Program-made: the position numbers and the translations under genes
Notes under the pieces: model-generated
Databases searched by the model: none
The model's input: only the letters and a program-made list of their open reading frames with translations
Told to the model about the DNA's origin: nothing
Assembly (NCBI GenBank): GCA_037179385.1
Contig: CM074189.1
Location: 20,657,020-20,721,019 of the forward strand
Source of the DNA: Holothuria scabra
Lineage: Eukaryota; Echinodermata; Holothuroidea; Aspidochirotida; Holothuriidae
Direction: 5' to 3'
DNA: 64,000 nt
Part shown: positions 23,290 to 33,659 of the stretch, in pieces
Layout of the letters: every line of letters begins with the position of its first letter
Numbering within the stretch: the stretch's first letter is position 1

Positions 23290-23410
23290 GTTACAGTGCT
23301 TCTGGTAATCATGCACTTGAGGAGGAAAAATATATTTCCCACATGATTACTAACAGCCAATCTGAAACAAAAACTTCAAAGGCAACACAATGAAGGGAAT
23401 TGTCCAGAAG
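23290..23410 (-). mobile_element. M2 fragment
   Basis: Retains AACCAAGCAGTTACAGTGCT, TTTCCCACATGATTACTAAC, AGCCAATCTGAAACA and a rough right end; compare AAGCAGTTACTCC and CACATGACTCTCAACAGCCA in the 13,758 copy. The left half is missing. Confidence 0.55.
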
Positions 23411-23439
23411 GTTCGTACCTGGAAATAAAAATAAGGATC

Positions 23440-24010
23440 ATCGTACTGAGTGACTGTTATTCTCAAACAAGAAGTGTATGGTCGTTATTTCAAAAAGAAG
23501 ATTATAGGGTCCTTTTCAACTTAAGGGTCATAATTCCAAAGTTTTGTTATTCCAAATTAAAAGTAGTGATATTTTTTGAAGTGTCAGTACTGATTCTGAA
23601 TAGAGGATATAAGGGGCGTTATTACCAAATGAACATGTTCTGGCCATATGACACTAGGAACCCAGAGATGCCAACTCTCCCTGATTCTCAGCGAGGCTCC
23701 CTGAAATTTCAAGGATTTTTGTCCATTCCAACTAGCAAATATGACAATCTCCCTGATTCAAGTAAGCTTTTCCCACATTGAGTTGCATGTAATTCTTAAA
23801 AATCTCCCTGATTCCTGTGTGAAACCTCCCTGACTTCTGGATGTAAATGTTGGCATCTCTGGGAACCTCTCAATTCGGAATAAGTAACCCCTTTCCTAAT
23901 TTTCTGGAAAACGGCCCATTGGAATAATAGTTCAGACTTTCTGAATGATGGCCCTTCGGAGTAACCACCCTTTGGAATAATTTTCAGACCTTGTATGAGC
24001 TAGACCCTCT
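23440..24010. repeat. Degenerate TTATTCC/GGAATAA repeat region
   Basis: Repeated short blocks such as GTCATAATTCCAAAG, GTTATTCCAAAT, CGGAATAAGTAACC, TTGGAATAATAG, CGGAGTAACC and TTGGAATAATTTTCAG occur on both sides of the 199 bp insertion at 23,663. The left part has ATTCC orientation and the right part GGAAT, so the region is roughly palindromic around the insertion. It may be an old element or a degraded minisatellite. Confidence 0.5.
23663..23861. mobile_element. 199 bp DNA element with GGAACC target duplication
   Basis: Termini CAGAGATGCCAAC and GTTGGCATCTCTG are a perfect 13 bp inverted repeat. GGAACC directly flanks both sides (23,657-23,662 and 23,862-23,867), so the insertion left a 6 bp duplication. 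CTCCCTGATT recurs three times inside and CTCCCTGA four times. CAGAG ends resemble hAT termini, but hAT duplications are normally 8 bp. Inserted in the TTATTCC repeat region. Confidence 0.85.
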
Positions 24011-24299
24011 AAACCAAAAATTTGCTATCTGATGCCATGTAGCTGCATGAGCAGAACCTAATGTTTCATCACAGAGCAGCAGTGATTTTTTTTTGTAAAA
24101 CTCTCCTTTGAATAGGAATATCGCCAATCTTGTACACAAGACAGAAAAACATTTGAGACACATGATTTATAGCTTAGTTTGTTTTGTATATGAAGTAAAG
24201 AGGTTTCATATGTGATCCATTTGTGGTAATTCTATAGCAAAATTATTCCTTTCGAGTTCATATTGTTTCCAAATGTGTCTGGATTATATTGCAGTGTTG

Positions 24300-24890
24300 A
24301 CTGCATCAAGGGAATTTGAGTAGATGCAATTTCTGAGAGGAAATCCAAAATTATGGCTACTTAATTTATGGAAACTTGGGTTGAAAACCTCTTTAGGTAA
24401 GTCCAAACATCAGGAACCTTACAGAATTTTATCCAGAGCTATTTTCCATCTCTCACTTGTAACACGATTCAAACGCCTTGTTTTCCAATTTGAGTTTCTT
24501 AAACTAGCCTTAATCAAATTCTAATCGGCTTTTCAAGAAATCTTATAGGAAAATCAATGAGACGGCACCAGGTGGATAGGAAGGAGAGAAATTCTGTTGA
24601 TCTTAGATTGCGGCTCTCAGAGCCAATTTTTAGGATTCCGCTGAGAATTGAAAAAAACCTAAGCCTGCCACATTTTGTAGGAGCCGGTGCGAGCAGGAGT
24701 TTGATGAGAACATTAGCACAGAGCTTGGGGCCAATTTGGCAGAAATGTTGATGCTGGAATTATAAATATGCAAAATTGAATGCAGTCATGCTGACAAGGA
24801 TCTCATATTCTAGCTGTTACCGATTTGTGCTCAAGGACATTCTTTGCCTAAAGGGGCAAGATCTTTGTAAGGAATACAAATATGTTTTTA
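24300..24890. promoter_or_regulatory. High-complexity stretch, candidate regulatory block
   Basis: Unique sequence with an E-box CAGGTG near 24,568, ATGCAAAA (octamer-like) at about 24,767 and TAATC sites. The 64- to 66-codon frames here have no recognised domain. Candidate status rests on texture; conservation not testable here. Confidence 0.3.
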
Positions 24891-25619
24891 TTCTTCAGCT
24901 TTGTATCAGCTCCTTTAAGATACTGATCATTTTAAGAGTGTGAAGACTGCTCTCTCATCGTGATCTTTGTGTAACTCTCGGGAGGTAAAGTGTGAGTGCG
25001 AGAGAACTGCTGAGAAAACTCGACAATTTCTTGCTGTCAGTTTTAAACTTTCTTGCCGAGGGCCCTGTGTATAGTATCTAAGGTTTAATCTTTTTGCTGT
25101 GTGGCTGAACAAATATGTTCCCAACAAATTGTAGACATGGATGATAAAACGTGCTTTAAATTTACAAAACAGTACAAAATGCTTCCTTAAGAAGAGACTA
25201 ATATTCCTTGAAGTGATAGGCATGTACGTAATATGTATTTGAAGGGACAGAGGACTTTTGTAAAGGAGGCTTAATTATGCCTTTCCTGCTGAAGCATAAA
25301 CGATAGGTGGAGATGAACACAGGAATTGCTATAAGGATATATTGCAGTATTGTGCTTTTCTTTGTAAAAAGTAATGGTTGTTCAAACAAGACAATGGAAA
25401 ACAATAGAATACATTGGTTAGTTTCTTAGATGAGATTTAAAGACACACCAATGCCAATGTGTTATATAGTGTCAGTCAACTCAATACATGAGGCTAGAAT
25501 TCAATAGGAGGTTTTAGCCATCAGGCGACATAAGACATCTATATATTTCACCCGAGAAAATGGCCTTTTCCCAGGGAAGTTTGGCTAAACGACCCTATTG
25601 AATTCTAGCGGCATGCAAA
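24891..25619. other. No gene seen
   Basis: Contains a 98-codon minus frame (24,927-25,223) and a 68-codon minus frame overlapping its start in another register. Neither shows a recognised domain. 25,490-25,610 has an imperfect inverted pair: AGAATTCAATAGG near 25,498 and CCTATTGAATTCTAG near 25,594, enclosing about 80 bp. Confidence 0.4.
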
Positions 25620-25822
25620 GTTAAAATTATATTTTCAAGTATGGTTCAAATTCAAGTTTGCATGGTTTCCATTCAGTTGCCTAGCTCTTACAACAGGTGG
25701 GAATTACAGTGGGCATATTCTACAACCCCCAGCCCTTAGGAGACAACAATAGACTGCAAGTGGGAATTACAGTGGGCATATTCTACAACCCCCAGCCCTT
25801 AGGAGACAACAATAGACTGCAA
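25620..25822 (+). mobile_element. X retroposon copy with 3' tandem duplication
   Basis: GTTCAAATTCAAGTTTG and TACAGTGGGCATATTC lead into the family 3' end ACAACCCCCAGCCC. The last 63 bp (unit starting GTGGGAATTACAGTGGGC) is then repeated once, 25,697-25,759 and 25,760-25,822, essentially identical. The duplication includes the conserved 3' block. Confidence 0.6.
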
Positions 25823-26136
25823 GTGTTACAAAGCCTGTTAAAAATGTGACAAATGAAGTCTAATGTGCTCCCTCCTATGTTTATCCCAATTGCATACAAA
25901 GTAATTTGGAAAATACAGAAAAAAAATCAAAATGAACTAAAAATAAGCTGCAAAAATTCTGTTGGCATACATCAGACAGATCAATTCTCTTTTGATGAGA
26001 TAAAATAGTTAACCTTTGTCCCTTTTCTGAGTCTGATCCAATGTTTCTTTGCCATGTAGCCCCTCTTCCCCCTCCCCTGCCCCCCCTTTGCCACAATGTA
26101 ATATAAATATTTCTAATGTAGTCAGTTTTAAGGCTC

Positions 26137-26352
26137 AGTTTCAAACCAGCTGGTTTAAGTCGAGCTGGCCATGGCTCTTTTTCCAGTTGTTGCTTACTGG
26201 CCTGCTTTCCTTAGTCCATTGGCTGTGCTGAGCACCAAGTCCAATGGTACTAGGTTCCATTTTTAAAGTCTGTAACATATGACCTGGCCACAGGACACGA
26301 ACCCAGACCTCCCAGTTGCAAGTCTGATGCTCTAAATCACTTCACCATGCTT
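26137..26352 (-). mobile_element. tRNA-derived SINE (S family), diverged
   Basis: Read on the minus strand it begins with a tRNA-like head (GTGAAGTGATTTAGAGCATC, A-box-like; GGGTTCGTGTCC, B-box-like) and continues to the family body and the 3' end GCTCGACTTAAACCAG and GGTTTGAAACTG. Organisation matches the better S copies at 31,283 and 56,686. Confidence 0.7.
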
Positions 26353-27062
26353 ATTTTAATATTACCTAGCTACCTTTTTTTTGGTCCCTGTCAGGGTTAA
26401 GAAAATAAGTCATTTCTCAGCTAGAAAGTCTTGATTTCTTGATTTCACATTTTTTTTATTACAAAACTAGCAAATTTTATCAAGCTTAAGTACCCATTTT
26501 CCCCTTCAGATACCAAAATTTCATCTCAGTAATTAGTGAGACCAAGTTCCCACATGTATGGTGTTTTCCATCAATTTTCAGTAATAATTACGTGGCGGCA
26601 CATCATAACTGAAAGTTTTGCCTTCCATGATTCTTATTTTTTTTTTTTATTACAGTTTGTTATCTATTTTGCCCCTCATGCCTTTTGGGGAGTTACTCCT
26701 TTTAACACATGTATTCCCCATTTACCAGCAGTAATTAAGTCCCTGGCAGGTTAAAATGACAAAATGAGGCTCCTCCAACAGAGTGAATCCAACACATATT
26801 GTCTTCTTCTTGTTTGTTATCTATCAGATTGAATGCAGTTTTTTTTGTTTCCTGGTTTTCCCCCTTCAAGCTAAAGGCATTTATTCTCGTTTAAACATCA
26901 AGCTTTTCTTCATACTTCTTCAGATTCCATGCATTCTTTAGTTTCAGTGGTTGTCATGAAGACCCCCTTTTTTTAAGTTTTGTCAGTTTCAAGTTCATTT
27001 CTGCAGTTTTTGTCTCAGTCTGCTTGGGATGTAGGATTTCAGGTTATCTTTGCATGTTACTG
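26353..27062. other. No gene seen
   Basis: AT-rich; T runs near 26,449 and 26,637. No repeat family assigned and no supported frame. Confidence 0.45.
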
Positions 27063-27405
27063 ATGATTAACTTAACTCTCATCCCAAATATGTAATACAG
27101 TACTCTGCATTTTATCTAATTTTGCTGTCAATCAAAGAACTGTGCCAATTGAGAATTTCTGTAGACTGAAACATTTTAAGTACATTACATACTAAGAATG
27201 ATTTGATCATACACACATTGGGGTCTTGAATAATACTCACCTGAAACAGTAAACTGAGATTGTATCTGGATGAGGATGAGTTTTAGACAGTTGTGGAAAG
27301 GGGAGGGGGAGTTGTGGGAGGGGGAAGGGAGTTGTGGGAGGGGGGAGTTGAGTAAGTAGGTTGGAAGAATTGGAACTGCTGGGGGGGGAGAGATAGACCT
27401 TAATT
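27063..27405. mobile_element. Rearranged M1 MITE (halves in opposite orientation)
   Basis: 27,080-27,170 carries the M1 3' half in plus orientation (ACTCTGCAT, GCTGTCAATCAAAGAACTGT, CCAATTGAGAATTTC). 27,200-27,402 carries the 5' half in minus orientation (ATACTCACCTGAA, GAGATTGTATCTGGATGAGG, GTTTTAGACAGTTGTGG, AGGTTGGAAGAATTGGAACT). The minus part has an internal GTTGTGGGAGGGGG expansion at 27,308-27,346. This is an internal inversion or two truncated copies side by side. Confidence 0.65.
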
Positions 27406-28291
27406 TTAGTAAATCGGTTAGGATATTTGTGTTGAGCGTAGAATGTTTGCACAAGTCCAAAATTTTTTTTTCTCAATATTGTTTGGGGGGAGGATGGGTA
27501 AATAATTGATTTGCAAAAATAACTATGTGGAAAATATTTTAAGTGAATGGACTGCTTTGCAAATATTGGAGACATGCCTCACTCCCAGTAGGTCACTGCC
27601 CGTATGTTAAGGTTTGACTGTCCTCATCTACAGTATAAATATTTCAAAATTTATGTCGCAAGTGAGTCACTGTGGTCCTCCTTAGCCTTTGAAGAAAACG
27701 TTGATGCATGTCACCTTAAGTGACGATCCTTGATTCATAGTTCAATTTGTTTTGTTTCTGTGACACAAAAAGTGAAATGTGAGGCTAGAACCTTCTTCTT
27801 TAGCAGGTGAACTTTTACATGAATCGTGAGTATATTCTCCAGAGGTTTACTTGCAACTACAGTCTCCCAAATTAAATTAATAATTTCTCTTAGTGACCTT
27901 TCAAATCTTAAGGTTTTTAACTTTAAACTCTCCAAACAAAATTGGCAGTGATTTTTTGTATTAACTTAAATTGTTTACCTAACTTCACTTACCTATAGAA
28001 TAAATGCCATTTTATTGTCATTGGTCCTAGGTGAATTTGCAAATAATCAAGAATTAGTTGTAAACTTATTCAGCCAGTATTTTAAAACAATAAAGCAATT
28101 TAGAGATGCTTCATTTTTCAGAAGTAACAGCGGAGATGCACATTAGCATAGAAGGGGTTGGTATATGGTAGTGGTTAGGATGGCAGACTGAAGTTCAGTC
28201 CTAACTTGTCAATGAATTTTCCCAATTTTACTCATATTTAGGAGTTTCATTGTCACTTAATTCCTTGAAGAAATGGCAGAAAAGAAAAGGC
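27406..28291. other. No gene seen
   Basis: Unique-looking AT-rich sequence. Minus frames at 27,185-27,575 are low-complexity (Pro/Ser rich from the G-rich M1 tract) and are not genes. Confidence 0.5.
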
Positions 28292-28550
28292 TTAACCCTT
28301 TACCGTTGTTTGGGTCCTTTTGGACCCATACGGAGAGCGCGGCTGTCACCCATCTTTACTGTTTCACGCGGAGCTCAAAACTGCGAGTAGCTACCCGAAA
28401 ATTCGGCCACAACAACGAGAGGGACAATAGTTTAAGGTCATGGGGTCAATAACCGACGGAAGCTGATGCGGGGCGTGCTACGTCCGCTTTTCCGCCCACT
28501 CCCGAGGCGCGCAGATTTGCCCCAGTCGGAGCGCAACGGTGAAGGGTTAA
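28292..28550 (+). mobile_element. P element copy 1, piggyBac-like MITE
   Basis: TTAA at both edges (28,292-28,295; 28,547-28,550) with termini CCCTTTACCGTTGT and complement CCCTTCACCGTTG. TTAA targets and CCC-starting inverted repeats are the signature of piggyBac-type transposons. Just inside the left end GGGTCCTTTTGGACCC forms a hairpin. The body is far richer in G+C than the flanks (GCGGAGCTC, CCGAAAATTCGG, TCCGCTTTTCCGCCCAC). Non-coding. Confidence 0.85.
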
Positions 28551-28788
28551 AGGGGCAATCAGGGTTTGACAGAGAATAATAACCTTTTGTTCCAGCATGA
28601 TAGTTTCATACCATGGTAGAAACAATGAATTATCCGGTAGAAGACGTATTAGTTTGTGTTACTCATTGTTGAATGGAATTTCCTGAACAATTGTTGGGCA
28701 AAGAAAATTTCACACAGATTTAAGATTAGATAGCCTCTGCTATTGGCCAGCTACAGTTACCAATCAGGGAATTAGATGGTAATCACAG

Positions 28789-29047
28789 TTAACCCTTTAC
28801 CGTTGTGCTCCAATCGGGGCATATTTGCGCGCCTCAGGAGTGGGCGGAAAAGCAGACGTAGCCCGCCCCGCATCGGCTTCCATAGGCCATTGACCCTGTG
28901 ACCTTAAACTATTGTCTCTCTTGTTGTTGTGGCCGAATTTTCGGGTAGCTACTCGCAGTTTCGAGCTCCGCATGAAACAGTAAAGATGGGTGACAGCCGA
29001 GCTCTCCGCATGGGTCCAAAAGGACCCAAACAACGGTAAAGGGTTAA
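28789..29047 (-). mobile_element. P element copy 2, piggyBac-like MITE
   Basis: TTAA at 28,789-28,792 and 29,044-29,047; near full-length match to copy 1 in inverted orientation, 238 bp away. Ends CCCTTTACCGTTGTG and CAACGGTAAAGGG. The open frames at 28,797-29,188 are artefacts of the element. Confidence 0.87.
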
Positions 29048-29392
29048 GTTAGTTTTAAGTCCATGTGCAAATGCGGTGCAGATGTAAAGGTCATATGACA
29101 AAGTTGCGAAAACAAACTTAGATTGTTGCTTTAAAAGATGGATATTTTCTTGAAGTAACTCGATCCCAATTTTTTTTACAAAGTGCATTCTAAAAAATCA
29201 TTCTCCGCTGAAGTCAGTGTTTTCAGGACTGTAGCTGTGCAATGCCCAATCCAGGCCCCGTCATATCTAATGCAATCATTTAAAACCCTTGTGAGTTGTG
29301 CTCTTTTCGGGTTTATGTCTCCTGGTAAGTAGTAAAGGTGGATGCCCTCTCTCTACCTTCATCTTATTTCTGTTTTACTAGGGGGCCTTGGT
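29048..29392. other. No gene seen
   Basis: Short unique spacer between a P copy and an M2 copy; no motif of note. Confidence 0.4.
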
Positions 29393-29646
29393 TTAAAGGG
29401 CAAGAGCAGTCATCCCAATCCTCTTTGGAAGCAACAGCAAAATTTCACAATTTTCTTCTTATTCCTCTTCAAAGTGTCTTTTCATAGTATTTAAGAACTT
29501 GCATATTTCAAGATAAACGAAGCAGTTACTGAAATTCCACAAATTAGGAGAAAAATTATTGTCACATGACTTTCAATAGCTAATCTTGAAACAGGACAAT
29601 CTACTTGATACTAATACAAGTTGAGTTGACTGCATTTTCCCTTTAA
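29393..29646 (-). mobile_element. M2 MITE, complete copy
   Basis: 254 bp bounded by TTAA (29,393-29,396; 29,643-29,646). Begins AAGGGCAAGAGCAGTCATCC and holds GCAACAGCAAAATTTCACAA, CTTCTTATTCCTCTTCAAAG, AACGAAGCAGTTACTG, TTGTCACATGACTTTCAATA and GAAACAGGACAATCTAC. Same orientation as 13,758. Confidence 0.85.
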
Positions 29647-30426
29647 GCTACACGATTGCTGCAGCTTTTATACAGATCGATAGAATGACATCAGATCAGT
29701 AGAATTACCAGGTTATGTTTGCAATTACTTCCAATTTATACATTAAAATTCATAACATGGCCTGCATTTGAGGATCTGGAGTATGGAACATGTGAAGATG
29801 CCTTTTACATATTACGACAAACACCTTCATTGCATTGAACATTGGAAAATTAACCCTGTTTATGGCCTTATCAATTCATGAAGAATGAAAAGCTGTACAT
29901 TAACCTCGCTGGCACATCTGTACGTCTTTTCTGTCGCAAGTTTAGTAGAATCAACAAGCGAGCACTCGATCGAATTGAATCTTGTCGCCTGGTGTCAAGT
30001 CTTTTCATGTGAGCATGCTCTGGTGATCTGTGCCACTCACTAAAGTCCATTTAGTTTAGTCCATTTATAGAAACAGGGCATCAAGCCTCTATGCACTGTG
30101 ATAACAGACAAGATTAAGGAATGGGACCTGCTATAGAATGTCTTTTTCCAATTTCACATTTTTAGTTCTTTCTGCTCGACTTCTTTTTATGTTGAGGGGG
30201 TTGGACCGCTTGACCTAGTTTAAGATGCAGCTATCCTACAGTTAATGTAAAGAAAACTTTGCTCAGAGAGACACAGTTTTTCAAAGTTTTTAGAGTGGAA
30301 GTTTGTCTTTTTTGCAGGACTTGAGTATGGAAAGTTTTCTTTTCTCTTACAAACATTTTTTTCTGCTTTGGCAAAGATTCTTCTGTGGTTGTTTGTTTTT
30401 TGAAGATTGAAGCAAGGGGGATAGGT
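29647..30426. other. No gene seen
   Basis: Unique sequence; 29,900-30,060 is more complex but unassigned. The 142-codon minus frame (30,231-30,659) runs through half of the next M1 copy and is not a gene. Confidence 0.45.
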
Positions 30427-30730
30427 TTAAGGGCCAAACCTCTCATCCCAAACCACAATTTTGTTATGGAGGTACCAAAATTCTCAATTGGCTCAGCTCT
30501 TTGATTTACAGCTAATTCAAACAATGGAGAGTACCAAAGCTTATATTGCATAGCATGATTGGTACTGAGAGTGTTTTGATTATATAAATTGAGTTCTTTT
30601 TTATTCACCTTGAAGCAATAAGCTGAGATTGTATCTGGATAAGGATGAAATTCAGACAATTGTGGGAGAGGCTGAAGTAAGAAGGTTAGGAGAATTGCTA
30701 CTGTTTGGGGTGAGAGAACTGGGCCTTTAA
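30427..30730 (-). mobile_element. M1 MITE, complete copy
   Basis: 304 bp with TTAA at 30,427-30,430 and 30,727-30,730. Termini GGGCCAAACCTCTCATCCC and GGGTGAGAGAACTGGGCC are inverted repeats. All family blocks are present and uninterrupted, including CAGCTCTTTGAT and GAGATTGTATCTGGATAAGG. Confidence 0.87.
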
Positions 30731-30850
30731 AGTTTTGAAAAACAATACTTGGGGTATGAATTGCCTACAGTTGATACATATACAGGTTTTAAAATGATAA
30801 AAAGTAGGCCTAATGGTTTTGTCAATAAACATGTAGATAAAGGAATTTGA

Positions 30851-31050
30851 AGAAAGAAATCATTAAAATGCTAATTCTAAATCTCAATAGCCATAATTAT
30901 TTTGAAGTCTTGAAGTAGGGAGGGTTTTATTCAGTAAATATAGAGGTAGGAATATGGTGAAAAAAGTCATTTAAATACTAGTTCTACACCTCAATAGCCA
31001 TAATTGTTTTGTAGTCTTGAAGTGGGGAGGGTTTAGTCTCACCTGTACTG
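30851..31050. repeat. Tandem duplication, 107 bp period
   Basis: CTCAATAGCCATAATT occurs at 30,883 and 30,990, followed in both by TTTTG(A/T)AGTCTTGAAGT and GGGAGGGTTT. The units differ by scattered substitutions, so the duplication is not recent. Confidence 0.8.
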
Positions 31051-31282
31051 CTCTAGCTCCCTTTTCTTATCCCCCCCGAGCAACCTACAACATCCCCTCT
31101 TCTATGCCTCTGACCCACTTACACATACCCATGCATTCAGTGTCTCAGTGCTCTCTGGGTCCATTAGTTATGAAATTCTACCTTGCAATACTCGCTGATT
31201 CATCTCTGCTATTCCCCACATAATTGAGAATCATTGCTATATGAGTACTGAATTTTCCATGTACACCCAAAAGCCTTTAAAG

Positions 31283-31518
31283 TTAGAGTTTTGCGGCCCA
31301 GTTTCCAACCTATTGGTCCAAGTCGAGCTGGCCACGGCCTTTTTTTCCAGTTGTGGCTCATTGGCTTGTTTTCCCTCCTCATATGCGGATATCATGCACA
31401 ACAGCAGTAGGTTTCCATTTTTATAGTCTTTGGTATGACTCGACCTGAGAATCAAACCCATGGCATTCCGCTTCCGCGTGAGAGGGGGATGCTCTACCGT
31501 TAGACCAAACACGGGGTC
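31283..31518 (-). mobile_element. tRNA-derived SINE (S family)
   Basis: On the minus strand it starts with TTTGGTCTAACGGTAGAGCA (A box TGGTCTAACGG), then a B box near GGGTTTGATTCTC, a body of about 130 bp, and a 3' end AGCTCGACTTGGACCAATAG and GGTTGGAAACTGGGCC. Box spacing and order match a Pol III type 2 promoter and a tRNA-like head. The tRNA species is not clear. Lies head to head with the next SINE. Confidence 0.8.
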
Positions 31519-31524
31519 GGAATA

Positions 31525-31755
31525 GCTCCTAAAGATTACATAGTCAAGCGGTAAAAGCATCCAGCTTTATAGCTGGGGGGAGGGAGAGTTGGGGGAGGTG
31601 GAGGGGGGAGGCAGGGGTGGTCTGGTGTTCCACTACTGGCTCTGTCGAACCCAGTGCCATTGTGCTTGGTGCTCAACAATAGCAATGGGAGTAGGGAACA
31701 CAATACAGTGATCAGCCACAACTGGCGTGCCTGACTTAAACCAGTTATAGAAAAT
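31525..31755 (+). mobile_element. tRNA-derived SINE (S family), head to head with its neighbour
   Basis: Plus-strand head TAGTCAAGCGGTAAAAGCAT (A-box-like) is followed by a G-rich stretch where the tRNA core is disturbed, then CTGTCGAACCCAGTG, the body, and 3' GCCACAACTGG, GACTTAAACCAG. The G/A-rich insertion at 31,576-31,615 may be a secondary expansion. Confidence 0.6.
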
Positions 31756-32059
31756 AAACCCTCTTAAAGTCTTTCAAATTTTTAGACCTATTAGTACGTC
31801 ATTAATTCATCAGGTATAGGCTGTCTTACGAATTAATGAGAAATAATGTAATTAAGATGCCCAATTAAGGCATGTATAGGCAAATGAGCTAATTATTCTT
31901 CCTATTCTTACATAATTGTAAACCTATGTTTGCAATGTTCTGCTTGGCTGGTTTTGCATCTGTGTCAAACTAATAATTCCATTACCTGCTTGTACAAATA
32001 AGTTCATGATATTTACAAGAGTGTGCAGTATGACTACATTTTCAGATATCTTTTTACTT
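31756..32059. other. No gene seen
   Basis: AT-rich unique spacer. Confidence 0.4.
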
Positions 32060-32700
32060 CAAACTAATAAGTCTTTGTTCAGCTCATCCTGAGGGGCTGT
32101 TGATGACTGGGGTTGGAGTGGGGTTGCTCGGCATGATTTTATAAGTGGGACGCTCACTTTGTGTTCTGCCATGGAGATGATCTCCCAAGAGCCCTGCATC
32201 AACAACAGTGCATTTAAGTTCTTTATTACAAAGAAAGCTCTATGGTTAATTCAAGAGAAATGAATCAAAGTGAGAGAAATGTATTTGCCAAAAATAGGTT
32301 GAGATAAAGAGCTTGTATGCAGGTAACTAGATCAACGGAATTACGCTGAAGGCAAGAAATCTGGTGGCTGATGCGACTGCTTGACGCTCACCGCTAGTAT
32401 TGCTCAGGGCTCTATCGTCGGCTTCGTTTTCATATATGTCCATCCCTTTGTTTTTATGAATCCTTCCCAATGTACAGCAGACTGATCCCTTCTAATGGCA
32501 TTTCTCACTTCTCCTTATTTTAAATGTCCATACATGCGAAAGGAACAAACATTGAAAAGCGTTTAAATGATCGCAAGGGGTGACGGGCGGACTTCTGGTG
32601 ACATTCAAAGGGAGAAGAGAGACTATTGAGATAAGATCAAATTCGACTTTTTGGTTAACTTGGTATACATAGGTTTTATATTCCATCGGGAATTAATTCA
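32060..32700. promoter_or_regulatory. Higher-complexity stretch, possible regulatory block
   Basis: Less AT-rich and non-repetitive compared with flanks. Nothing coding recognised; a 64-codon minus frame (32,492-32,686) has no known motif. Weak call based on texture. Confidence 0.22.
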
Positions 32701-33659
32701 GATCTTTTTAGAATGTTCGAATAATTTATCAAATTGGTCTGATCATGGAAGAAATACCTGGTTTGATGACTTTAAAATTTGTAAAAGCAGGAAATAGCTT
32801 TTAGTAGTCTGTCTGTGAAGGGAACACATAGGCCTAAAAAAATAAAAAAAAAAAAAGAAATCTTAAAACAATGACAACAGTGTCAACATTGATATTAAAG
32901 TAATTCTTCCTGTGAACTCTGAATTCTTGGGGGGGCGGCCGGGGTATGGCAAACCTAAACATTTCGTTTTTAGATGGGATAAGTTTGGGAAGGTGTGTGG
33001 GAGGTGATAGGCCTATATAAAGGAGATATGCCCCACAGATTAATTTCAGTATAAATGGAGAGGAAAGGGTTTTTCTAGATATACCCCATGGTGCTATTAT
33101 TCCCAGTTATTAATCTTTGTAAAACCTTGGTCAGAATTTGACATGTTGTCATTGAGATTGTTGTCATAGCTATTGTTGTCACTGTTATTGAACTTGTATA
33201 CAACTAATTTTATCAATACTTGATAACCAAGTACAAGATATCCTTTCACTTCAGTCTGCATGAAAGAAATATTTGCTCAAGCATTAAAATTTAGTTTATT
33301 ATGTGAGAATATTCACTACGGGCATGATCAAAATATGAGACCTCTACAGAAATTTCTAACTGGTACCACATCCATTGGTTCATACTGAACTTTGCTAGGA
33401 ACATCAGCCATTTGCAAATAAATCAGTTCCTTTTTGAAAAGCCGCAGGTTTTAGTTGAATTGAGTTTACAGTGTTCTGTTTAGTATTTTATATTACAAAT
33501 GTTGTTCCTTGAAAAATTCATGCTGGCTCGCTTTAACTTTGGCAAAATTGAAGTTAAACTTGACCTTTAACAAATCTGTTGATGACAACCCATGTAATTT
33601 GCAAAGCTGTTGGTATAATTACTGCATAAATGTGACCTGATGTTGTCAATATTATAAAC
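32701..33659. other. No gene seen
   Basis: AT-rich, with an A/AG run near 32,837-32,857 and a GGGGGGCGGCCGGGG patch near 32,930. A TTGTCATTGAGATTGTTGTCA-like short repeat occurs near 33,145-33,185. Confidence 0.4.

Noticed and set aside
27185..27575. Proline-rich minus-strand frames of 91 and 112 codons
   Set aside because: They arise from the G-rich expansion in a rearranged M1 copy; low complexity.
30231..30659. 142-codon minus-strand frame
   Set aside because: Half lies in an M1 MITE that is repeated, with stops, elsewhere in the window; a chance frame.
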